A stretch of DNA of 11,204 bases from JAGMES01 sp023128035 (lineage in GTDB: Bacteria; Bacillota; Halanaerobiia; DY22613): assembly GCA_030627905.1 (NCBI GenBank), contig DAOVRZ010000138.1, forward strand, positions 1 to 11,204, in the 5' to 3' direction. Numbering within the stretch: position 1 is the stretch's first letter; each line of letters opens with the position of its first letter. Positions 1-6,386 of the stretch are shown here, one piece after another. The translations under genes and the position numbers were made by a program. The notes below the pieces were generated by a model that made no database searches, had not been told where the DNA came from, and was given only the letters and a program-made list of their open reading frames with translations.

Positions 1-136
1 GCCGCCGTGACTTTTACTTCCAAGCATCATCGTGATTCGTTACCTCATCACGCGTTGGATATGCTAGTCATCCGAATCGGCTAATTGATGACAGAGGACT
101 TTCACCTCATAAGATTCTCAACCTTGACGGCCGCTC
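1..136 (-). mobile_element. Probable 5' end of a group II intron (partial, continues off left edge)
   Basis: This stretch is visibly richer in G+C than its surroundings and has no convincing reading frame. Read on the minus strand from about 136, it begins GAGCG, close to the group II 5' consensus GUGYG. It then carries a short GAGG-TGAAA-GTCCTC hairpin of the kind found near the start of many bacterial group II introns. Further in, CGTGAT and ATCACG form a 6-bp stem, flanked by CCAA and TTGG that could extend it. A folded RNA with no ORF at the start of an insertion is what domain I of such an intron looks like. The rest of the ribozyme and any maturase would lie left of the window. The exact boundary (132-150) is uncertain, and another structured RNA or repeat is possible. 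Confidence 0.5.
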
Positions 137-310
137 CCTTGCCAAATACGTGTAATTATTAACTACGAAGAATAAACAGAAGAAAAATAAAACGCTGGCC
201 CAGCTAGGTTGATTAAAATAATTTAATCCCAGATATGTGAAAACACTAATAAACATTAGAAAGATAAACATAATATATGGAATAATTAATTTCTTTTTAA
301 AATGCTGCAT
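107..310 (-). CDS. Small membrane protein, probably interrupted by the intron-like insert
   Basis: The ATG at 308-310 is preceded by AAAGGAGG at 8 nt spacing, an excellent ribosome site, so translation is credible. The product has a basic start (MQHFKKK) followed by two hydrophobic segments at about residues 8-28 and 38-51, suggesting a small integral membrane protein. I do not recognise the family. After about residue 58 the reading frame enters the GC-richer, structured sequence proposed to be a group II intron. The last residues (ERPSRLRIL) are therefore probably not part of the original protein, and the natural C-terminus would lie beyond the intron, outside the window. It follows a 32-codon hydrophobic gene by 58 nt on the same strand and may share its transcript. 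Confidence 0.55.
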   Translation of the reverse strand: MQHFKKKLIIPYIMFIFLMFISVFTYLGLNYFNQPSWASVLFFFCLFFVVNNYTYLARERPSRLRIL

Positions 311-368
311 TTACTAATCCTCCTTTTAAAAAAGTCTGACGGCTATTACTTTTATAAAAATAATTTTA

Positions 369-467
369 TTATCTCTTCCACAGGCCAGTATCAATAGCCA
401 AAGAAGTAATAGTGCTTAAAAGAGTAATCATAATAACCCATAATGTTGCCCAAAAACTCTTTTTCAT
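369..467 (-). CDS. Tiny secreted or membrane peptide (32 aa)
   Basis: This gene was found by reading the minus strand directly. A perfect AGGAGG lies 6 nt before the ATG at 465-467, and the frame runs 32 codons to TAA. The peptide starts MKKSFW, continues with a hydrophobic stretch (residues 5-24) and ends SLA-IDTGLWKR. It reads like a Sec signal peptide whose signal peptidase site (S-L-A) would release a short C-terminal peptide, or alternatively like a single-helix membrane peptide. It has no Cys, so it is not a typical thiolactone autoinducer precursor. It lies upstream of the 67-codon membrane gene and downstream of a pair of 9-bp direct repeats. The strength of the ribosome site is the main evidence; function is unknown. 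Confidence 0.5.
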   Translation of the reverse strand: MKKSFWATLWVIMITLLSTITSLAIDTGLWKR

Positions 468-491
468 TTTTTCGCCTCCTCCGATGGAACA

Positions 492-518
492 TTTTTTAAG
501 ACAAAAGTCTTTAAAAAA
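492..518 (-). terminator. Weak imperfect hairpin, possible terminator of the 208-aa gene
   Basis: AAGAC and GTCTT flank a four-base loop, and T/A runs on both sides lengthen the pairing to an A/T-rich stem. It lies about 80 nt beyond the stop of the 600-1226 gene and before the ribosome site of the 32-codon gene. The stem is short in G/C, so it could equally be an operator-like palindrome. Confidence 0.3.
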
Positions 519-549
519 CTAAGCTCACATCATTGGTCGGCTAAGCTCA
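519..549. repeat. Pair of 9-bp direct repeats, 22 bp apart
   Basis: CTAAGCTCA occurs at 519-527 and again at 541-549. The 22-bp period is about two helical turns, so a protein could contact both copies on one face of the DNA. They lie upstream of the two small hydrophobic genes (minus strand), where an activator or repressor site would be expected. No clear promoter was found next to them. Confidence 0.4.
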
Positions 550-599
550 TAATTTTTAAGTTTTCCGCTCGTCTGTATATAATAACCGTCAAACAAGAC

Positions 600-1226
600 T
601 TAATCAGCTAACAAGATATGTATCTTGCGATTTATCGCGTTTAAAAGGGCTTGTCCAACAGCCATAGGTAATTCATTTTTAACATACGCAGTACCAATTA
701 ACGGCTCTCTCCTTATAAACCCGTCATTAATTGTAATCCAAAAAAGTTCTATAAGTATAATTTCATTATTTATCCCTGTGAAAAACATATTTTTTAATTC
801 CAATTGAATATTTACTGGTAAAATATCTGTTAAAGAATTTATCACTGTCTGAGCAACTAAGTTTTGTATGGTTTCATAAATTTGACCTTCATATCTTTTT
901 TTAAACTCTAAACCGCCTAAATATAGATGAAGTTCGCATATTGGCCGATTATACAGTTTATTAATAGAAATAATTTCGATTCTATATTTCGAAGAATTGT
1001 TTTCTTCTTTAATATTCAATTGTGCAATAGAAATTTTTTTATGATCAATTTCTTTACTCAAATTTATATGAACAAGTGTTTCAATATCTCTAACCAAATT
1101 TTTTGGATTACGACTTTTATGTGAAACTACATGAATTTCATCAATCTCACCATCATCTTTTAAAGAAATCTTAGCGGAAATTACACCATCTAATCGTATA
1201 ATCTGTTCTTCCAGTTTATCCAACAT
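600..1226 (-). CDS. Conserved two-part protein of unknown function (208 aa)
   Basis: The ATG at 1224-1226 follows GGGAAGGAAG at about 6 nt. The N-terminal third (about residues 1-70) has the pattern L-x-G-V-x-x-A-K-I, a DDGEIDEIHVV strand, then RNPKNLVRDIE and IDHKKISIAQL. From memory, this combination recurs in unannotated proteins of Bacillota and Actinobacteria. The C-terminal part (about 80-208) alternates strands and helices and ends with LIGTAYVKNELPMAVGQALL and a final AINRKI, also typical of that family. There is no signal peptide, membrane segment or catalytic motif, so a small soluble regulatory or ligand-binding protein is possible, but I assign no function. It is transcribed away from the plus-strand Cys-peptide unit. 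Confidence 0.8.
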   Translation of the reverse strand: MLDKLEEQIIRLDGVISAKISLKDDGEIDEIHVVSHKSRNPKNLVRDIETLVHINLSKEIDHKKISIAQLNIKEENNSSKYRIEIISINKLYNRPICELHLYLGGLEFKKRYEGQIYETIQNLVAQTVINSLTDILPVNIQLELKNMFFTGINNEIILIELFWITINDGFIRREPLIGTAYVKNELPMAVGQALLNAINRKIHILLAD

Positions 1227-1252
1227 ACTAATCTTCCTTCCCTGTTTCTATT

Positions 1253-1283
1253 TATATAAGAAATATTCCTTAAAATTTGCCAA
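1253..1283 (-). promoter_or_regulatory. Possible promoter of the 208-aa gene
   Basis: On the minus strand TTGGCA (1278-1283) is followed after 18-19 nt by TTATAT/TATATA (1253-1259), some 27 nt before the ATG. The spacing is at the upper limit and the region is so AT-rich that chance matches are likely. Confidence 0.3.
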
Positions 1284-1370
1284 TATCCTGCTTTATTATC
1301 TAATTTTATTTTATTTTTTATTGTTTTTTAGAAATTTATTGTTTTATATCGTCTCGAATCAATTATTATG

Positions 1371-1399
1371 TTGATAAATCGATATCATTATAATATATT
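1371..1399 (+). promoter_or_regulatory. Promoter of the plus-strand Cys-peptide ORF
   Basis: TTGATA at 1371-1376 and TATATT at 1394-1399 are separated by exactly 17 nt, each with five of six consensus bases. Transcription would start near 1406, giving a leader of about 40 nt that contains a GAGGCG-type ribosome site before the ATG at 1444. The ORF and strong terminator-like hairpin just downstream support a real transcription unit here. Confidence 0.5.
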
Positions 1400-1443
1400 A
1401 TACTTCTTTAAACTTATTTCCTGAGAAAAGAGGCGAAAAATCT

Positions 1444-1551
1444 ATGATTAACAATACTCCTAAAAAGGTAGTACTTTGTCCCATTACTGGTGAGTAGTGT
1501 ATTCCTACCTTGAACGACTCGTGCCCATATACCTGCCCATATAAACCTTAA
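1444..1551 (+). pseudogene. Short Cys-rich peptide ORF with an in-frame amber codon
   Basis: AGAGGCG lies 8 nt before an ATG that opens 17 codons (MINNTPKKVVLCPITGE), then TAG at 1495-1497. In the same frame 17 more codons follow to TAA: CIPTLNDSCPYTCPYKP. Both halves share a Cys- and Pro-rich character, giving Cys spacing C-x6-C-x7-C-x3-C across the TAG, so the reading frame clearly continues past it. Three readings are possible: a point-mutated gene (TAG is one base from GAG, AAG or CAG); a 17-residue peptide; or read-through/pyrrolysine insertion, known from some related anaerobes. Four Cys suggest metal binding or disulfides. It has its own promoter and a following hairpin. I do not recognise the family. 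Confidence 0.5.
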
Positions 1552-1616
1552 AACGTTAACGAAATAAAGCTCAGACGTCTTTGTCTGAGCTTTATTTCGT
1601 TAACGTTTTAATTTTT
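1550..1616. terminator. 27-bp perfect-stem hairpin, probably a bidirectional terminator
   Basis: Positions 1550-1576 and 1583-1609 are exact reverse complements around a 6-nt loop (GTCTTT). On the plus strand the stem ends in TTTTAATTTTT, a good terminator tail for the Cys-peptide unit. On the minus strand it begins 6 nt after the stop of the kinase-fold gene and would close the long operon, although the U-tract there is interrupted. A stem this long and perfect is unusual for a terminator. Confidence 0.75.
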
Positions 1617-2311
1617 CAAAATCGTGAAATTATTCTTTGAGGAATATCTAACTCTCTTCTCAAGTTAATAGCCTCTAATTCCTTAGAAAACTCATTCTTC
1701 ACTAAATCGAAATCAAGGGCCAGCTCCCTTACAAGCCCCCCCATAAGAACTCTTGTGAGCTCACTTTTCCAAAGTGTAAAAGCTGGCGTATATGTAAGAG
1801 CAAAAGCACATATTTTACCTGCATCTTCTTCAATTTCTCCTAATGAGCATTCTTCGAAATCAATTCCATAAATCATATTCTTCTCGTCGAGGATAAAGTT
1901 TCTAAGATTCACATCACCCAAAATCCAGTTTTGCTCTACTCTCACTGTTTGATAAAATTCTTTTAGCCAACAAAAGAATCTATCCAAGACCAATTGGTCA
2001 ATACTATTCCCCAAATCTTCTTGCCTAGTAAAACAATCACATAAAGTCTCACCTTGCAGATACTCAAGAATTAGATAATCCTCACCTTGAGCGAAAATTT
2101 CAGGAACTAATATGCCTTGTTCTTTTAATAAATTTAACCAATAGGCTTCTTTTTCAATATTATTCCGGAATTTTTTTAAAACAAAAACCTCTTTCCTGGT
2201 TTCACCCTCTATTCCTGTTACTAAAAAAACCTGATTCTTTTTACTCTTAAATTTTTTCAGAATATGATACTCATCTATATTGACTATACTATTTTTCAAA
2301 CCATCATTCAT
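1616..2311 (-). CDS. Small kinase-fold protein (APH/RIO/Bud32-like), last gene of the operon
   Basis: The product is a 231-aa protein with the core marks of the protein-kinase-like fold: Lys46 in FVLKK (ATP-binding lysine), Glu53/Glu55 on the following helix, a catalytic loop GDVNLRN with Asp133 and Asn138, and a DFE metal-binding motif at 151-153. The catalytic loop and small size resemble lipopolysaccharide/Kdo-kinase, RIO or Bud32-like kinases rather than Ser/Thr kinases with long C-lobes. I chose the ATG at 2309-2311, which overlaps the MobB stop (ATGAATGA) and suggests translational coupling. A TTG at 2338 with GGAG upstream would add nine residues. Coupling to mobB and to a transporter operon suggests a small-molecule substrate taken up by that system, but the substrate cannot be read from the sequence. 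It is probably cytoplasmic. Confidence 0.8.
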   Translation of the reverse strand: MNDGLKNSIVNIDEYHILKKFKSKKNQVFLVTGIEGETRKEVFVLKKFRNNIEKEAYWLNLLKEQGILVPEIFAQGEDYLILEYLQGETLCDCFTRQEDLGNSIDQLVLDRFFCWLKEFYQTVRVEQNWILGDVNLRNFILDEKNMIYGIDFEECSLGEIEEDAGKICAFALTYTPAFTLWKSELTRVLMGGLVRELALDFDLVKNEFSKELEAINLRRELDIPQRIISRF

Positions 2312-3062
2312 CAATATTTCCATCAATCTTAACTTCAATATTCACTCCAGGTTTATAACCATCCAACTCTTTTACTACCCCCAAAACAGCATTTCTAAGT
2401 ATTCTCTGCACAAATGAAACCATCTCAACCTCTTTTTGATCAATAAAAAGTTTTACATTTCCCTTTGAAATAACACAATCTTCCCGCTTTGCTTCTCCTT
2501 TAAGAATTTTTATACCTAACTCTCTACAATCTAAACCACAAGCTTTACAACATTTAGCTGGGAAGTCAGGTAATTTATGAAAAACTTTTTCTTCTATCAG
2601 ATCAACCAGCACATCAACGTCGGTCATTGAGTTGATTACTGGCAATCCACGGTATTCACTGAGTTCATTAGCAATCCTCCCGGAGATGGCAAAAACATAA
2701 CCATCAATCCGCTCATCAATCTCTTCAATTGTACTGGCTGTAATGATTCTGGGAAAACTTCGATCAATTACTCCCTCTAAGACTACATAATCATGATGAT
2801 AATGAGAAAGTATTTCATCTATAGACAGCTTTTCAGGATAAAGAATATCAGTTTCATGAAATCCCCTCGCTGTCACCAATTCTGAACCTGCTTTACGATG
2901 ACGGTCAGTATTTGAACCAGTTAAGTCAATGGCAAACTCCTCAAAATGAATCTCTTTTACTGATCCTACTGAATATCTCCTTTTTTTTAGTTCTCGAATA
3001 ATATTCTCTATTGTTGTAGTCTTCCCAGTCCCGCTGATACCAAAAACTGAAAATACTTTCAT
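2304..3062 (-). CDS. mobB: MobB-like GTP-binding protein with C-terminal Cys cluster
   Basis: The N-terminal domain (about residues 1-160 of 252) is MobB-like: P-loop GISGTGKTTT at 8-17, then EIHFEEFAIDLTGSNTDRHR followed by KAGSELV, the family's D-x-x-G-x-(D/N)-(T/S)-x-R-x-R-x-A-G signature, and a Walker B-like VVLEGV near 98. MobB proteins bind GTP and assist guanylation of molybdopterin. The C-terminal part carries Cys171, 172, 175, 179 and 196, spaced like a metal or Fe-S site that plain MobB lacks. The start at 3060-3062 is set by GGAGG 7 nt upstream; the open frame extends further, but only as overlap with the previous gene. The gene is coupled to the kinase-fold gene. Its presence is the best genetic hint that the operon deals with a molybdenum or tungsten pterin cofactor. 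Confidence 0.85.
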   Translation of the reverse strand: MKVFSVFGISGTGKTTTIENIIRELKKRRYSVGSVKEIHFEEFAIDLTGSNTDRHRKAGSELVTARGFHETDILYPEKLSIDEILSHYHHDYVVLEGVIDRSFPRIITASTIEEIDERIDGYVFAISGRIANELSEYRGLPVINSMTDVDVLVDLIEEKVFHKLPDFPAKCCKACGLDCRELGIKILKGEAKREDCVISKGNVKLFIDQKEVEMVSFVQRILRNAVLGVVKELDGYKPGVNIEVKIDGNIDE

Positions 3063-3099
3063 GGTAAAACCTCCTTCTAAAGATAAAATTAATCCTCTC

Positions 3100-4599
3100 T
3101 CACTTACCACCATCAGTAATAATATAAGGTACAAACAAATCCTGGAATCTAAACGTTCCATGAGCTCCACCCTCGGGAGTTTTATGCATTCCATGGTCAG
3201 CAGTTAAAATAACTTTACCAGAGAAATTTTTAACCAATTGAGCTATATAATCATCAGTCCGCTTAATAACCTCCATAGTCTCCCGAGATAAATCTCCAGA
3301 ACTATGACCCTGATCATCAATTCCGTGAAAATGAACTACCGCTAACTGAATATCTTCCGATATGTTTTCAATAGCAGATTTAAGTATTTCATCATCTATG
3401 GTTCCATTTCCATTATCGTCTAAGTTTAAAATAGGCTCTATACCAGTATTAAGTATCTTAATATCGCCTTCGATCAATAATCCCTTTTTGCCAGATTTTT
3501 TAGCAACTGCAAAAAGATCTGGAACGAGCATATCTTTTTGCTTTCTAGAATATACTCCGTTTTCCGCTGGCCCTACTCCTGTCAATATTGCAGCCATTCC
3601 AGCATTTGTAACTGGTTGATAGACCGAAAGAGCCTGTTTTACCTTTTTCAGAGTCGAAATAAAAGGTACAAAATTATTTTCGAGTGCATATTCATATTGG
3701 TGATAACCAAAACCATCCATTATAATTATTAACACTCTTTTTCCTGTTTCAAGGTAATGCAAAGCATCGTAATATGTATCAGTATTGTAAAGAGAAGGTG
3801 GATTTAAAATAACTCCCTTCACATCATTAATAAGCTTTTCTTCTGTAGAAAGATAGTCTATTTGATTATCCTTTATCTCCAAAAACCCATCCTTATGAAA
3901 AGCCATCTCTCCCTTAGCACCAATAACTAGCATCTGTCCACTATTTTCACTTAAAAGATTATCCCTTTTTAAAATATCTTCAATTTGAATAGTTCGTCTT
4001 CTTGTAAAAATACTCGTCTGATATGTCTGATCATCTTTTGTTACTTTAGAAATTCCCTCAAACTTAAGATAAGAATTATAAGTACTCGAAAGTAACTGAC
4101 CGGGAGTCACATTTTTTAAATTTTCGTCAGAAGTAATAAAATTGATCCCATAATCCCACGATAATTCTCTTGAGACAACATAAATCTCTTTTAATTTTTT
4201 AACATTACTACTAACTGGGTAATTAAGATTAATAGCTTCCCAGCCATTCTTATCTGTAAAAGTTATAAAACAGCCAGTAAGATTTTTTCCTGAAAACTGT
4301 GCCACCAATCCATCATTGCCCACAAGTTGAATATCAAAATTTTCAACAAACGGCTCAGTTTTTCCAATCAAATTCTGTAATACTACCCCCTCGTAAGTAT
4401 CACCTTTGTATGTAAATTTTTTTAATTGAAATTCCTCTAGCGTTGTCATATCTAAAGGATTTTGAACATCACCTATTATAGTTAATTCAGGGATATAAAG
4501 TGAGGAAGTGGTCGAGAAAAAATATATACTAATAAATCTTCCTACAAAAATTCCTAAAATTAATATTATTATTGCATAAACAATTAACTTGAAATTCAT
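3100..4599 (-). CDS. Membrane-anchored SUOX-like / alkaline phosphatase superfamily fusion
   Basis: This 499-aa protein has an N-terminal membrane anchor (residues 5-28), so its body is probably outside the cell. Residues about 35-143 and 145-265 look like two diverged sulfite-oxidase-type (Oxidored_molyb) domains; neither has the Mo-ligating Cys in the usual place. From about 285 on is an AP-superfamily hydrolase: Asp295 in IIMDGFG, likely nucleophile Thr331 in PVTNAG, Asp428/His432 in HGIDDQGH, Asp468-His469 in TADHGMH, and His480 in GGAHGTF. These match the two-metal site of phosphodiesterases/nucleotide pyrophosphatases and phosphoglycerate mutases. A DDNGNGTIDDE stretch near 394-404 resembles a calcium loop. 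GAGGTG lies 6 nt before the ATG. A phosphoester or pyrophosphate substrate is likely; which one is unknown. Confidence 0.85.
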   Translation of the reverse strand: MNFKLIVYAIIILILGIFVGRFISIYFFSTTSSLYIPELTIIGDVQNPLDMTTLEEFQLKKFTYKGDTYEGVVLQNLIGKTEPFVENFDIQLVGNDGLVAQFSGKNLTGCFITFTDKNGWEAINLNYPVSSNVKKLKEIYVVSRELSWDYGINFITSDENLKNVTPGQLLSSTYNSYLKFEGISKVTKDDQTYQTSIFTRRRTIQIEDILKRDNLLSENSGQMLVIGAKGEMAFHKDGFLEIKDNQIDYLSTEEKLINDVKGVILNPPSLYNTDTYYDALHYLETGKRVLIIIMDGFGYHQYEYALENNFVPFISTLKKVKQALSVYQPVTNAGMAAILTGVGPAENGVYSRKQKDMLVPDLFAVAKKSGKKGLLIEGDIKILNTGIEPILNLDDNGNGTIDDEILKSAIENISEDIQLAVVHFHGIDDQGHSSGDLSRETMEVIKRTDDYIAQLVKNFSGKVILTADHGMHKTPEGGAHGTFRFQDLFVPYIITDGGK

Positions 4600-4617
4600 T
4601 TTTTCACCTCTTATTTG

Positions 4618-5601
4618 TTAGTGATTCAAAGCTTCAATCGTCATTAATCTTTTTGCTTTTGTATTTATTGGCAAACAGATAAAATAGCTTGTAACAGAAC
4701 CTTTATCATCTAAATAAAGAATTCCTTTTTTCAAATCATCATAAGTTAGCTCAATAAAATTACCATCTTTGGCGATCAACCGGTAATTTTCTGCTTTCAT
4801 TAAATCAAGTTTATCGAAAATTTCAATCATGCTGATTCCTTCTATATCATCTAAAATTGTTTTCTTTAAACCTTCTAATCCTTTACTCAAAGAAAAGATT
4901 ACTGAATCATCATAATTAAAATGCAGTAGATTTTTAACATGCATCCCTTTTGGAATATCTGGTGATAAAAAGAGAGGTACATCAATACCCGTTACCTTAA
5001 TATATCCATTGGTAAAAATATTCTTATTCTCGTTCTTTTTCATCCCGTCAGCAGCCTGAATTGACACTCTTCTAAAATCACCTTCCATAGCCAGATACTT
5101 AAATAATCTCTGGACTTCTATAGCTTTATCGTTACTATCATAATAGTTATAATCAACTTTTTTTATATTTTCAATAACAGTTTCTAAAAAGTGTACTTTT
5201 TTTATCGCTACATTTGCTGTTTCTTTGATAATTTCAATTTTATCTAGGTTTTTAATCCAATACATTGATCTCTCTTCAGGGATAACTACCCGTACAGGTT
5301 TCGATTTTTTATCGAGCGGTTGTCCATTTACAATATATGCAAGGATAATCTTTTTACTTTTTAGGGTTTTAGCAGGGATTTCAATAGAATAACCATTCCC
5401 TGACACTAATCTTATTGCTTCCAGACTATTTTGAGATTTATCATTTTTTTTGAGAAAGTCATCAAATAATGAACCCGCTATGGAATACTTTAACTCATTA
5501 CCTGAAGAGTTAAGAGTAACCAAATCCATACTAACAACTTCAAATTTTTTTAAATCTTCAACACCAAACTCAATATCTCCATCACTAAATCCAGTGATCA
5601 A
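4618..5601 (-). CDS. Multi-domain SUOX-like protein, second copy, without signal peptide
   Basis: This is a close paralogue of the 8901-9977 product, roughly 60% identical by eye from ITGF to the C-terminal IEALN. The first domain ends in VRVVIPEERSMYWIKNLDKI, the typical closing strand region of Oxidored_molyb domains. A further repeat covers the C-terminal third, and the middle (about 150-220) looks like a third, more diverged unit. Where the Mo-binding Cys should be, it has NSSGNELKYS. The canonical start is TTG at 5599-5601, but homology reaches upstream through AEEKV, and GGGGGG at 5646-5651 is ideally placed (8 nt) for an ATA codon at 5635-5637, which would give 12 more residues. With either start the hydrophobic signal core of the paralogue is missing, so this copy may stay in the cytoplasm or be decaying. 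Confidence 0.75.
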   Translation of the reverse strand: MITGFSDGDIEFGVEDLKKFEVVSMDLVTLNSSGNELKYSIAGSLFDDFLKKNDKSQNSLEAIRLVSGNGYSIEIPAKTLKSKKIILAYIVNGQPLDKKSKPVRVVIPEERSMYWIKNLDKIEIIKETANVAIKKVHFLETVIENIKKVDYNYYDSNDKAIEVQRLFKYLAMEGDFRRVSIQAADGMKKNENKNIFTNGYIKVTGIDVPLFLSPDIPKGMHVKNLLHFNYDDSVIFSLSKGLEGLKKTILDDIEGISMIEIFDKLDLMKAENYRLIAKDGNFIELTYDDLKKGILYLDDKGSVTSYFICLPINTKAKRLMTIEALNH

Positions 5602-5663
5602 AACCTTTTCCTCTGCTTTTCTAAATATATTTTTTATCTTAAATACCCCCCTTCAAAATATCC

Positions 5664-6386
5664 TTAAAATACATAATTCATGCTTATTATAAAAAATACA
5701 AATAAAACACTCAAAAACATTACCATATAATCTATTCTTCTTAACTTCAAATTTATATAACTTGTTCTTGTTGGATAAGCTCTAAAGGCTCTAGTCTCCA
5801 TTGCAGTAGAAATTTCCCGCGCCTTTAAAATTACTCCTGATAAAATCGGCATTAAAAGATATGAATAAATTTTTATTCTTTTGCCTAAAGGAATTTTATC
5901 CAATTCAATACCACGAAGCTGAATAGCAATAAAAGTATCTTTAACCTCTTCTCCTAATAAAGGTAAAAAACGGATAGCTAGAGAGACCATAAAAGCAATC
6001 TCATAAGAAATTTTCCACTGAACCAGAGCTTGAATAATTTCACGAGTACTCGAACTTCCCATAATAGTAGCAGGGATAATGATTGCCAGAATCCTCAAAA
6101 AAAATCTAACCCCTTTTTCTAAACCACCAATCGTAAGTATAGAAAATTCTCCAACTGAAAACAAAACTGTTCCCTGAGGAGAAAAAATACTCTGGATAAT
6201 CGCAATGCCCACAAATAACCACATAATTCTCTTAAACTTTTTTAAAAAATTAAAGTTTCCTCCCATCAAATATGTAAGCCCCACACCAACCAATAATACC
6301 AAAGTTAGGAGTTTTAGATCTTGTAAAAAAACAGCCAGGGTTGAGAGTGCAAAAACCATTATTAATTTACCTCGTGGATCTATCAC
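5664..6386 (-). CDS. ecfT: ECF transporter transmembrane coupling protein EcfT
   Basis: This is a 240-aa hydrophobic protein of the EcfT/CbiQ family, starting (M)IDPRGKL, typical for EcfT. It has several membrane helices and a long cytoplasmic region with the two coupling motifs that dock on the ATPases: QLRGIELD and the later AMETRAF (the x-R-x motifs, usually ARG and ARS). It links the substrate-binding S component to the EcfA pair. I chose the GTG at 6384-6386 because GGGGGTGAG sits 7 nt upstream; a GTG at 6398 leaves no room for a ribosome site. It overlaps the preceding ATPase gene by 20 nt, so the two are likely translated together. The dedicated T component within the operon suggests a group I (single-substrate) ECF transporter. 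Confidence 0.9.
   Translation of the reverse strand: MIDPRGKLIMVFALSTLAVFLQDLKLLTLVLLVGVGLTYLMGGNFNFLKKFKRIMWLFVGIAIIQSIFSPQGTVLFSVGEFSILTIGGLEKGVRFFLRILAIIIPATIMGSSSTREIIQALVQWKISYEIAFMVSLAIRFLPLLGEEVKDTFIAIQLRGIELDKIPLGKRIKIYSYLLMPILSGVILKAREISTAMETRAFRAYPTRTSYINLKLRRIDYMVMFLSVLFVFFIISMNYVF

Noticed and set aside
369..467. AgrD-like cyclic autoinducer precursor
   Set aside because: The peptide has no Cys, lacks the acidic tail, and no AgrB-like protease is recognisable nearby; the 67-codon product is too short.
3063..3194. N-terminal 44-residue extension of MobB
   Set aside because: The extension is the AP gene's C-terminal sequence read in another frame; the GGAGG-preceded ATG at 3062 starts directly with the P-loop strand.
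3362..3732. Two plus-strand frames opposite the AP-superfamily gene
   Set aside because: They are mirror frames of a clearly conserved catalytic domain on the minus strand and have no ribosome sites.
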